A stretch of 14,340 nt of DNA from JANLYQ01 sp031365725 (lineage in GTDB: Bacteria; Actinomycetota; Actinomycetes; JACCUZ01): assembly GCA_031365725.1 (NCBI GenBank), contig JANLYQ010000062.1, positions 1-14,340 on the forward strand. Reading direction: 5' to 3'. Positions 1-7,400 of this stretch are shown here, piece by piece. The notes under the pieces were generated by a model. That model made no database searches and was not told the DNA's origin. It saw only the letters and a list, made by a program, of their open reading frames with translations. Position 1 is the stretch's first letter; the number at the start of each line of letters is the position of its first letter. The position numbers and the translations under genes are program-made.

Positions 1-233
1 ATGGCCAGCGCCCCGACGACGGCAACCTGTTGGGTGATGAGCGAGAGGTTGTTCGGCGTCGCGAAGTTGCTGTTGAGGAACCCGAAGACGATGACGCTGA
101 CCACGAGGACGACCGCCGGGCTGAGCCAGGGGTACCGGTGCAGGGTCGTCTGGACCCGCTGCGCCGGCGTACGCCGGTCGAGGAACTCCTCAGCCGCGTC
201 GTAGCTCGGAGGCGCCGCAGTGGCTTCGCTCAC
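1..233 (-). CDS. Sugar ABC transporter permease, N-terminal part (runs off the window)
   Basis: This is the first 77 codons of an inner-membrane permease of the RbsC/FrcC type, which forms the channel of a sugar importer. I translated it from the GTG at 231-233. A GAAAGG ribosome-binding site lies about 8 bases upstream. The product starts MSEATAAPPSYDAAEEF, has a charged cytoplasmic stretch, then a hydrophobic segment at about residues 37-53 (WLSPAVVLVVSVIVFGF). This is followed by FLNSNFATPNNLSLITQQ, typical of the first periplasmic loop and second helix of this family. It lies downstream of the binding-protein gene on the same strand, 106 bases away, so the two are probably co-transcribed. 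The rest of the gene, and presumably the ATPase, lie outside the window. The substrate cannot be told from this fragment. Confidence 0.85.
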   Translation of the reverse strand, partial: MSEATAAPPSYDAAEEFLDRRTPAQRVQTTLHRYPWLSPAVVLVVSVIVFGFLNSNFATPNNLSLITQQVAVVGALA

Positions 234-273
234 GATTGCCGCCTTTCGGGTCCGGGCTGGCACGAGGTGACGC

Positions 274-310
274 ACGGTGGGGGCAGCTGGTGATCAACTG
301 CCCCCACCGT
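274..310 (-). promoter_or_regulatory. Intercistronic hairpin between binding-protein and permease genes
   Basis: A perfect inverted repeat with 13-base arms (ACGGTGGGGGCAG at 274-286 and CTGCCCCCACCGT at 298-310) encloses an 11-base loop. It lies in the 106-base gap between the binding-protein stop and the permease start. No T-run follows on either strand, so it is not a classical intrinsic terminator. By analogy with other binding-protein-dependent operons, it may partly terminate transcription or protect the 3' end of the upstream message. Either would raise binding protein over membrane components. The role is inference; the inverted repeat is directly visible. Confidence 0.75.
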
Positions 311-339
311 ACGGGTGAGGCGGTCACACAGGGAAGGGC

Positions 340-1464
340 TCAGCCCCAGGCGTTCGCGAGCCCGAACGTCGAGTCCTTGCTCTCGACGCCGGTCATCGGC
401 TGGTCGCTGATCAGGGTGACCCCGGTGTTGTAGAAGTCCAGCCCCGGGCTGTTCTGCGGCTTGGTCCCGTTCTTGACGATGTCGACGATGGCCTGGACGC
501 CGAGCGAGGCCATCTTCAGCGGGTACTGCTGCGACGTCGCGTTGATGGTGCCGGCCTTGACGGCCTCGACACCCGCGCGCCCGCCGTCGACCGAGACCAC
601 CACGACGTCCTTCTTGCCCTGTGCCTTCAACGCGGCCGATGCCCCGGCCGCGGTGGGCTCGTTGATGGTGTAGACGACGTTGATGTCCTTGTTCTTGGAC
701 AGCAGCTGCTCCATGCCGGTGCGGCCGCCCTCCTCGTTGGCGCCGGTGGCGGCGTTGCCGACGATCTCGTAGTCGCCTCCGGAGTACTTGCCGGTCTTGG
801 GCTCGTCACCGTTCTTCTTCGGGTCCCCGATGTCCTTGATGCCCATGCCCTCGAGGAAGCCCTGGTCGCGGTTGTAGTCGACCGAGACGACCTTGTCGTT
901 GAAGATGTCGAGCAGCGCGATCACGGCCTTCTTGTCGCCCAGCTTCGCGGCGGCGTACTTGCCGATGAGGTTGCCCGCCTCGCGGTTGTCCGTGGCGAAG
1001 GTGATGTCGACGACGTCCGGCGGGTCGGTCGGGGTGTCGAGCGCGATGACGAACAGCCCGGCGTCGCGCGCCTTCTTGATCGCGTCGTTGACACCGGTGG
1101 ACATCGGGGTGATGAGGATGCCCTTCTGCTTGCCGGTGATCGCGTTCTCGATCGCGTCGATCTGACCCTGGTCATCGCCCTCCGCCTTACCCGAGGCGAT
1201 GGTGATGTCGATGCCCGCGTCAGCCGCGGCCTTCTTCGCACCCTTCTGCATCGCGACGAAGAACGGGTTGGTCGAGTCCTTGGTGATCAGCGACACGGCG
1301 ATCTTTCCGCCGCCCGCGGCGCCGCCCCCCGCGGAGCCGGAGCTGCTGCTGCCGGCGCCGCTGGTGCCGGAGCTGCTGCCCCCGCACGCGGCCAGTGCCA
1401 GCATGCCGGCGGCCACCACGCCGACGAGTCGGAAGGCGTGTGTCCCCTTCGTCCGTCGAATCAT
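340..1464 (-). CDS. Sugar ABC transporter substrate-binding lipoprotein (FrcB-like)
   Basis: This is a 374-residue extracytoplasmic sugar-binding protein of the periplasmic-binding-protein type I (Peripla_BP_4) family. It has an N-terminal lipoprotein signal: basic MIRRTKGTH, a hydrophobic core, and the lipobox LAAC with Cys27 as the acylated residue. A Gly/Ser/Ala-rich tether runs to about residue 53, and the binding domain starts at KIAVSLITKDSTNPFF. Motifs such as GILITPMSTGVNDAIKKA, VIALDTPTDP, TINEPTAAGA and the C-terminal FGLANAWG resemble FrcB-type fructose-binding proteins, but ribose or another sugar cannot be excluded. The ATG is preceded by GTGAGGAC about 8 bases upstream. It is the first gene of a minus-strand transport operon and faces a lacI-type gene across a 121-base promoter region containing an operator-like palindrome. 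It is therefore probably induced by its own sugar. Length is slightly above the family norm because of the tether. Confidence 0.93.
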   Translation of the reverse strand: MIRRTKGTHAFRLVGVVAAGMLALAACGGSSSGTSGAGSSSSGSAGGGAAGGGKIAVSLITKDSTNPFFVAMQKGAKKAAADAGIDITIASGKAEGDDQGQIDAIENAITGKQKGILITPMSTGVNDAIKKARDAGLFVIALDTPTDPPDVVDITFATDNREAGNLIGKYAAAKLGDKKAVIALLDIFNDKVVSVDYNRDQGFLEGMGIKDIGDPKKNGDEPKTGKYSGGDYEIVGNAATGANEEGGRTGMEQLLSKNKDINVVYTINEPTAAGASAALKAQGKKDVVVVSVDGGRAGVEAVKAGTINATSQQYPLKMASLGVQAIVDIVKNGTKPQNSPGLDFYNTGVTLISDQPMTGVESKDSTFGLANAWG

Positions 1465-1508
1465 CGATATGTCCTCACGTTCGGGTCCTCGTGTCCGGCC
1501 GTAGCCTT

Positions 1509-1520
1509 GACAACGTTGTC
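1509..1520. promoter_or_regulatory. LacI-family operator O1 (perfect palindrome)
   Basis: GACAACGTTGTC is a perfect 12-base palindrome with the central CG step typical of LacI-family operators. It begins about six bases downstream of the predicted -10 box of the transport operon and lies 77 bases from the start codon of the divergent LacI-type gene. Position and symmetry indicate a repressor site for the transport operon. Binding is inferred. Confidence 0.75.
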
Positions 1521-1526
1521 GGCGCA

Positions 1527-1556
1527 GTTGTAGTCCTGGCTTCGCACTTCCGTCAA
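1527..1556 (-). promoter_or_regulatory. Predicted sigma-70-type promoter of the sugar transport operon
   Basis: On the minus strand a -35 box TTGACG (1551-1556) and a -10 box TACAAC (1527-1532) are separated by 18 bases. The -35 box matches consensus at five of six positions, the -10 at four. The predicted transcription start, around 1520, falls at the edge of the palindrome at 1509-1520. Repressor bound there would block initiation. Confidence 0.6.
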
Positions 1557-1585
1557 GAGCCCGCTCCGGTTAGAAGCAGGATGAG

Positions 1586-2641
1586 ATGACAACGTTATCC
1601 GGGCCGTCGGCGCGGCGTCCTCGCGCGACGATGCGCGACGTCGCCGCGCGGGCCGGGGTGAGCCTCAAGACGGTTTCCCGGGTGGTCAACCGCGAGGCCG
1701 GGGTCTCCGACCTGCTGGCCGAGAAGGTGCGGGCCGCGGCCGAGGAGCTGAACTTCCAGCTCAACGCCGGCGCCCGCAACCTGCGGCGGTCCGACGGCCG
1801 GACCGGCACCATCGGACTGCTGCTGGAGAACGTCGCCAACCCGTTCTCCTCCGCCGTGCACCGCGCAGTGGAAGACGTGGCCAGACTCCGCGGCGTCGCG
1901 GTGCTGGCCGGGAGCCTGGACGGGACCCCGCAGCGGGAGCGGGAGCTCGTGGCTACCTTCACCTCCCGCCGGGTCGACGGCCTGGTCCTGATGCCCGCGG
2001 GGGCCGACCACGCCTACCTCGTCCCCGAGCAGCGGGCCGGGACCGCGCTGGTCTTCGTCGACCGGGCGCCCGGACGGCTCGACGCCGACGTGGTGCTGAC
2101 CGACAACCGCCAGGGGGCGACGGGTGGGGTCGCGCACCTGCTCGACCGTGGGCACGAGCGGATCGGCTTCCTCGGTGACCTGGCCCGCATCGCCACCGCG
2201 AGCGAGCGGTACGACGGCTACGTCGAGGCCCTGCGCGCCCCCGGCCGACCCGTCTCCGCCGACCTGGTCGCGCGGGACGTGGCGACCGTCGAAGCCGCGG
2301 ATATGGCGACGACCGACATGCTGACCGGTCCCGACGCGCCGACTGCACTGTTCACCGCCCAGAACCTGGTGACGATCGGTGCGGTGAAGGCGTTGCGGCG
2401 CCTCGGTCGCCAGCACGAGGTGGCGCTGGTCGGCTTCGACGACTTCCTGCTGGGCGACCTGCTCGACCCGCCGGTCACTGTGGTCGCGCAAGATCCCGAC
2501 GCGATCGGACGTGCGGCGGCCGAGCAGCTGTTCCGCCGGATCGACGGCGACCACGGGCCGTTCACCATGCAGGTCGTACCGACCCGGCTCATCGAGCGCG
2601 GTTCGGGCGAGATCCCGCCGCTTCGCCGGGTGGCGTCCTAG
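1586..2641 (+). CDS. LacI-family transcriptional repressor of the sugar transport operon
   Basis: This is a 351-residue DNA-binding repressor. The N-terminal helix-turn-helix is TMRDVAARAGVSLKTVSRVV (residues 15-34). A hinge region follows (about 44-67, with NAGARNLRR), then a periplasmic-binding-protein-like effector domain from GTIGLLLENVANPFSSAV onward. Late motifs ALFTAQNLVTIGAVKAL and VALVGFDDFLLGDLLDPPVTVVAQDP are standard for the family, and the length is normal. The ATG at 1586 is chosen because the only other nearby ATG (1581) is out of frame, and AGCAGG lies just upstream. The gene is divergent from the sugar-binding-protein gene. Operator-like sites at 1509-1520 and 1588-1599 suggest control of the transporter and of itself. 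The effector is probably the transported sugar, unidentified. Confidence 0.93.
   Translation: MTTLSGPSARRPRATMRDVAARAGVSLKTVSRVVNREAGVSDLLAEKVRAAAEELNFQLNAGARNLRRSDGRTGTIGLLLENVANPFSSAVHRAVEDVARLRGVAVLAGSLDGTPQRERELVATFTSRRVDGLVLMPAGADHAYLVPEQRAGTALVFVDRAPGRLDADVVLTDNRQGATGGVAHLLDRGHERIGFLGDLARIATASERYDGYVEALRAPGRPVSADLVARDVATVEAADMATTDMLTGPDAPTALFTAQNLVTIGAVKALRRLGRQHEVALVGFDDFLLGDLLDPPVTVVAQDPDAIGRAAAEQLFRRIDGDHGPFTMQVVPTRLIERGSGEIPPLRRVAS
1588..1599. promoter_or_regulatory. LacI-family operator O2, overlapping the repressor's start codon
   Basis: GACAACGTTATC differs from O1 at one position, and TGACAACGTT is identical in both. The site begins on the last base of the repressor ATG (1586-1588) and extends into codons 2-5. 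Centre-to-centre spacing from O1 is 79 bases, about 7.5 helical turns. Likely roles are autoregulation, or cooperative or looped repression; both are inferences. Confidence 0.6.
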
Positions 2642-2683
2642 TCGACAGACCTGCGCGGTGTCGCAGCCTGGGAGCCGGATCCG

Positions 2684-2822
2684 CCGTACGGCGTCGTTCT
2701 TGCTCCGGGTGCCCGGCGGGCCTTGTCCGAACTGCTGCCGGAGCCGGCTGCGTTCGCGGCGTGGGAGTTCATCACTGGCCCACTCGCGCACACGCCACAC
2801 CGCGTGGGCTCACCACTGCGTC
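2684..2822 (+). pseudogene. Truncated RelE/ParE-like toxin remnant
   Basis: Between the LacI gene and the SnoaL-like gene, one plus-strand frame reads PPYGVVLAPGARRALSELLP and continues AAFAAWEFITGPLAHTPHRV, then GSPLR. From memory this matches the N-terminal half of actinobacterial RelE/ParE toxins, which have VVLAPxARRAL, a helix ending in a WEFI-like motif, and HRVGKPLR. The second half (the RRGTYRVLYRI strands and catalytic C-terminus) is missing. After about 2822 the frame reads only the antisense of the neighbouring gene. There is no clear start codon and no antitoxin gene beside it. I call it a decayed 5' fragment and do not expect it to make a functional toxin. Confidence 0.7.
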
Positions 2823-3225
2823 AATCGGGCGGCCGGTACAGCTCACGGACCGCGTCGTCGATGTCGCCGCCATCGTGTTCGACCGGCTCCATGTACAGCC
2901 GGGCCCAGCCAATCTTGTCCTCGCGTAGCCCGATCACGCCCACCCCACGCATCAGGAAGGGTGACCCGTCGCGATGGGTCCCCACCCAACGCATCTCCGT
3001 CCAGATCACGCCGTCGGCGATGCAAGACGCCACCTGTTCGGCGGAGAAGTCCGGGACCCCGTCGAACACCGCCGTCCAGTTCGCCAGGACCTGTTCACTC
3101 CCACCGAAGCCACGATTCGGATGGAGCGGCTGCTCGCTGCGGTAGTCAGCCGCGAAGCACGAGGCGATGGCTGCCGCGTCGTGCCGGTTCATCGCTGCGA
3201 TCAGTTGTTCTACTACGTCGGCCAC
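2821..3225 (-). CDS. SnoaL-like / NTF2-superfamily protein
   Basis: This is a 134-residue protein of the SnoaL-like, NTF2-fold superfamily (small alpha-plus-beta barrels that are enzymes or ligand-binding proteins). It begins VADVVEQLIAAMNRHDAAAI, the usual first helices. It continues with CFAADYRSEQPLHPNRGFGG, ANWTAVFDGVPDF, then the strands WTEMRWVGTHRDGSPF and the last strand WARLYMEP. I chose the GTG at 3223-3225 because a strong AGGAGG lies 8 bases upstream. The ATG at 3304-3306 would add 27 Arg-rich residues unlike the family. The gene stands alone on the minus strand, divergent from the PKS operon and abutting the RelE remnant at its 3' end. The substrate is unknown. Some SnoaL-like proteins act on polyketides, but opposite orientation makes a link to the PKS uncertain. 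Confidence 0.8.
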   Translation of the reverse strand: MADVVEQLIAAMNRHDAAAIASCFAADYRSEQPLHPNRGFGGSEQVLANWTAVFDGVPDFSAEQVASCIADGVIWTEMRWVGTHRDGSPFLMRGVGVIGLREDKIGWARLYMEPVEHDGGDIDDAVRELYRPPD

Positions 3226-3232
3226 GAGGCGG

Positions 3233-3242
3233 CCCTCCTCTT
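3233..3242 (-). promoter_or_regulatory. Ribosome-binding site that fixes the SnoaL-like start
   Basis: AAGAGGAGGG on the minus strand contains a full AGGAGG, about 8 bases before the GTG at 3223-3225. It is the strongest Shine-Dalgarno sequence near this gene and argues against the upstream ATG. Confidence 0.8.
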
Positions 3243-3250
3243 GATCCGGC

Positions 3251-3270
3251 GGGCGACGATCGAGTCGCCC
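3251..3270. promoter_or_regulatory. Small inverted repeat in the divergent intergenic region
   Basis: GGGCGAC (3251-3257) and GTCGCCC (3264-3270) are perfect 7-base arms around a 6-base loop. The site lies just upstream of the ribosome-binding site of the SnoaL-like gene, within the 259-base space before the PKS operon (3226-3484). It could be an operator or a 5'-leader hairpin. I see no convincing -35/-10 pair for either gene in this space. Confidence 0.35.
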
Positions 3271-3484
3271 ATCCAGACAGCATCGTCGTACCGGACGTTC
3301 ATCCACTATGCACTCAGCCGTGCGCGGTGGGAGCCATCAGCGCTCTTGCGGGGGTGGCGGACCGGCGTTACGTTCGAAAGGCCGTGCCAGACAAGCGTCC
3401 CTCGACGCGAGGCGCACCAGATGGGGATGCGCGCCGGGGGCGTTGCGGGTGCACGTCGTCCGCGCCCGACCCTGCGAGGTGGCT

Positions 3485-4486
3485 ATGGCAGCGTCTGCCT
3501 CCGAGCCGACCGCCGCCGCCTGGGTCACCCGCTACGCGCGCTATGTGCAGGAGTCGAGCGAACGGGCAGCACGCACCGCCGAGCTGAACCGGCGGCTGCT
3601 CACCCGGGTCGCCAACGGCGAGCTCGCGCCGACCACCCTGGACAACCAGCTCGCCGCGTTCTTCGCGACCAACGCGGCGACCTACACCGACGACGTCGCC
3701 GAGACCGGCCTCGAGTTCCTGACCGGGCTGATCGCGGCCGGGACGACCTACACCCACGAGCTGGTCGAGCGCATCGCCCCGGGTGAGCTCGACACCGAGC
3801 GGAGCGAACCGCCCACCATCGCTCGCGGCGACTGGACCAGTGGACTGCAGAGCCTCACCTCCTTCGCCCAGGCGGAGAACGCTGCCGTCGCTGCGCTGCT
3901 GAGGGCGCTGATGACGAAGGTCGCCACCGGCACGCTCAGCCCGGACGGGATGCATGCCAGCTCGGAGGAGTTCCACGGCGAGCACCTGCCCGGCACGGTC
4001 GACGAGCTGGTCACGCTGTTCTTCGACCTGATGACCCGCCTCGAGGAGGCGCACGCCGACTTCGGCAACCGCGCCCTGCTGACCGTGCTCGACCTGCCCG
4101 GGGAGACCGAGCCCGGCGAGACCAGCCTCGAGCTCGTGGCACAGATCGGCACGACCGCGAGCGCCCGGCTGGCCGTGGCCAACAACGAATCCGAACCCAC
4201 CGCCCTGCGCGCCGTCATGACCGACGTACGCCGCTCGGACGGGATCGGGCCGGCCTTCGACCCCGACGCCACGATCCGACCGGCCCGCTTCACCCTCGCC
4301 CCGCTGGCCGAGGAAGTCGTCACCCTCACCGTCCGCCTGGCCGCTAAGGCATTCGAGCCCGGCCCGGAGTACGTCGGCACGTTGCACGTCCTCAGCCCCG
4401 GCAGCACCGTGCTCGCCGTGCCGGTGAAGATCCGGGTGGCGGTCCCTGTCGAGCCGGACGACACAGTCGAGGCAGACAAGTCATGA
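3485..4486 (+). CDS. PKS-operon structural-type protein A: two helical repeats plus C-terminal beta domain
   Basis: I recognise no named family. From the ATG at 3485 (GAGG five bases upstream) the product has 333 residues; the frame is open further upstream, but that part is Arg/Gly-rich and unlikely to be coding. Residues 12-82 and 116-186 are a gap-free internal duplication with a 104-residue period. Both copies have Trp (13/117), the turn RVANGELAP / KVATGTLSP (41-49/145-153) and an aliphatic last helix (GLEFLTGL / FFDLMTRL). Each copy looks all-helical. Residues about 212-322 are strand-rich, with LAVANNESEP resembling Ig-like beta-sandwich domains. There is no signal peptide, membrane helix or cysteine. 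Its TGA overlaps the PKS start (ATGA), implying translational coupling. It is homologous in layout to the protein at 12127-13173. A scaffold, granule-coat or PKS-docking role is inference. Confidence 0.85.
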   Translation: MAASASEPTAAAWVTRYARYVQESSERAARTAELNRRLLTRVANGELAPTTLDNQLAAFFATNAATYTDDVAETGLEFLTGLIAAGTTYTHELVERIAPGELDTERSEPPTIARGDWTSGLQSLTSFAQAENAAVAALLRALMTKVATGTLSPDGMHASSEEFHGEHLPGTVDELVTLFFDLMTRLEEAHADFGNRALLTVLDLPGETEPGETSLELVAQIGTTASARLAVANNESEPTALRAVMTDVRRSDGIGPAFDPDATIRPARFTLAPLAEEVVTLTVRLAAKAFEPGPEYVGTLHVLSPGSTVLAVPVKIRVAVPVEPDDTVEADKS

Positions 4487-7400
4487 CCACCGGCACCGAT
4501 GCCATCGCCATCGTCGGGATGCGATCGCGCGTGCCGGGTGCGGCCGACCTCGACACGCTCTGGCAGAACATCTCCGGCGGGGTCGAGTCGGTCACGACCC
4601 TGACCCCCGAGGAGATGCAGGCCGTCGGCGTGCCGGAGACCATCACGTCGCTGCCGGGCTATGTCAATGCGGCCCCGCTGCTCGGGGACGTCGACATGTT
4701 CGACGCCGCGTTCTTCGGCTTCTCGGCCCGCGACGCCGCCCTCACCGACCCCCAGCACCGGCTGTTTCTCGAGACGGCCTGGGAGGCCCTCGAGGACGCG
4801 GGCTATGACCCCGGCACCTTCCCCGGAGCCATCGGGATCTTCGGCGGCTGCGAGATGAGCACCTACCTCTACCAGCTCTCGCGGCACCCCGACGCGCTCG
4901 GCTACGTCGACGGCATGCAGCTGATGGTGACCAACGACAAGGACCACCTGTGCACCCAGGTGTCCTACCGGCTCAACCTGCGCGGGCCCAGCGTGGTCGT
5001 GCAGACCACCTGCTCGACGTCGCTGGTGGCAGTCGCGATGGCGTGCGACAGCCTGCGCAGCGGACGCTCCGACATGGCCCTCGCCGGCGGCGTCACGGTG
5101 CGGGTGCCGCAACGCGGCGGCTACATGTATGTCGCCGGGTCGATCCTGTCCCCCGACGGGCACTGCCGGCCGTTCGACGCCAGCGCGCAGGGCACCATCG
5201 TCGGCAGCGGCGTCGGACTTGTCGTGCTCAAGCGGCTGCCCGATGCCCTCGCCGACGGCGACACCATCCACGCCACGATCCTGGGCATGGGGGTCAACAA
5301 CGACGGCAGCGACAAGGTCGGCTACACCGCGCCCGCCTTCGCCGGACAGGTCGCGGCCATCGCGGCGGCGTACGAATCCGCAGGCGTGTCACCGGAAACG
5401 GTGGGCTACGTCGAGGCGCACGGCACCGCCACCATCCTCGGCGACCCCATCGAGGTGTCCGCCCTGACCGAGGTCTTCCGCCGGCACACCGGCCGCCGCG
5501 GGTTCTGCGGCATCGGCTCGGCGAAGTCCAACTTCGGGCACCTGTCCTGCGCCGCGGGTGTCACCGGCCTGGTCCGTGCGGTGCTCGCCCTCGAGCACCG
5601 CGCCATCCCGCCGACCGTGCACTTCCGCGCCCCGAACCCGGCGCTCGAACTGGGCACCAGCCCGTTCTTCGTCACCACTACCCCGCACCCGTGGGAGCGC
5701 AATGGCACCCCGCGGCGGGCCGCCGTCAGCGCGTTCGGCGTCGGCGGCACCAACGCGCACGCCGTGCTGGAGGAGGCACCGGAGGTGCCCAGCCCGGCTG
5801 ACAAGAGCCGACCGCACCAGCTGCTGACGTTGTCCGCGCGCAGCCCGGACGCTCTCGACGAGACCACCCGCCGGCTGGGCGCCTACCTCACCCGGCACCC
5901 CGAGCGCAGCCTCCCGGACACGGCGTACACGCTGCATGTCGGACGTCGCGGGTTCGCCCACCGCCGCAGTCTGTCGGTCGCCGGCGGCGACCGCGCCGCC
6001 ACCGTCGCCGCCCTGCTGGACACCGAGCGGCTGGGCGCAACCGAGACGTCGGCGTCCCCGCCGCCGGTGGTGTTCATGTTCCCCGGCCAGGGCGCGCAAT
6101 ATCCGGGGATGGCGGCCGGGCTCTATGCCAGCGAGCCGCGGGTCAAGGCGACGATCGACCGCTGCGCCCGGGTGCTCAAGCCCGAGCTCGGGCTCGACCT
6201 ACGCCGGGTGCTGTTCCCCACCGCCCGGCGGCGTACGACGGCAGCGGCCGAGCTGCGCGACACCGCGTTGGCCCAACCCGCGCTGTTCGTCGTCGGCTAT
6301 GCCCTGGCCGACCTGTGGCGCTCGTGGGGGGTCGAGCCGGCGGCGATGATCGGGCACAGCATCGGTGAGTACGTCGCCGCGACCCTCGCCGGGGTGATGG
6401 ACCTCGACGACGCGCTGCGGCTGCTGGCCCGGCGCGGCCGGCTGATCTCGGCGCTGCCACCCGGGTCGATGCTCGCGGTGATGGCCCCGGCAGACGACGT
6501 GGCCGACCTCGTCGATGACGACGTGTGCCTCGCCGCGGTCAACGCCCCCGGGCTGTGCGTCCTGTCCGGACCGAGCGAGGCGATCACCCGGGTCGAGCAG
6601 GCGCTGGAGGCGCGGTCGGTCGTCGCCCGGCGGCTGCACACCTCGCACGCGTTCCACTCCTCGATGATGGAGCCGATGCTGGCGGAGTTCGCAGCCGCTG
6701 TGGCCGACGTGCCGCTCAAGGCGCCGGAGCTGCCCTACATCGCGACCCTCACCGGGGAGTGGGCGACCGACGCCCCGCTCGACCCGGCGTACTGGACCGC
6801 CCAGATCCGCTCGGCGGTGCGCTTTGCCGACGGGCTGGCGGCGCTGCGCGCACCGGGATCGCCGGCCGGTGCGGACGCGGTGTTCCTCGAAATCGGGCCG
6901 GGGCGCACGTTGACGACCTTCGCCGCGCACAGCGCCGGGCCGGGTGGTGCCTCGCGGCTGCTCGCCACCCTGCCGGCGCCGGAGGACGACCGGTCCGACA
7001 CCGACGTGACGACCGCCGCGCTCGGTGCTGTCTGGTCGCACGGGGTCGGCATCGACTGGGCGGCCTACCACTGCTCGGAGCGGCGCCGGCGGGTCAGCCT
7101 GCCGACCTATCCCTTCGAGCGGCAGAGCTATTGGATCGGGCAGCCCAACAACCCCGGTGCTGTGGAGCCCGCCGAGCTGCGGGACCCGGTGGACTGGTTC
7201 GCGGTGCCGGTGTGGCGGGAGACGGCGCTGGGGGCCGTTGCGCTGGACCTCGACGGCGGCCACATCCTGATCCTGGATGACGAGACCGGAGTCGGTGCCG
7301 CCTGCGCCGACGCGGTCCGCGCGGCCGGCGGGGTGCCGGTGATGGCGCGCCGCGGGACGGCGTACGAGCGGATCAGTCCCGACGCCTACCTCCTGGACCC

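Noticed and set aside
2682..2693. Perfect palindrome CGCCGTACGGCG as operator or terminator
   Set aside because: It lies in the RelE remnant, has no loop for a hairpin, and such CG/TAC words are frequent in this genome (gcgtac, cgtacg). It is probably chance.
3308..3484. N-terminal extension of protein A upstream of the ATG at 3485
   Set aside because: The extra 59 residues are Arg/Gly-rich and low in structure, and there is a good GAGG five bases before the ATG at 3485.
3748..5271. A 507-codon minus-strand open frame across the protein A / PKS junction
   Set aside because: It is a shadow of two well-supported plus-strand genes and shows no domain or ribosome-binding site.
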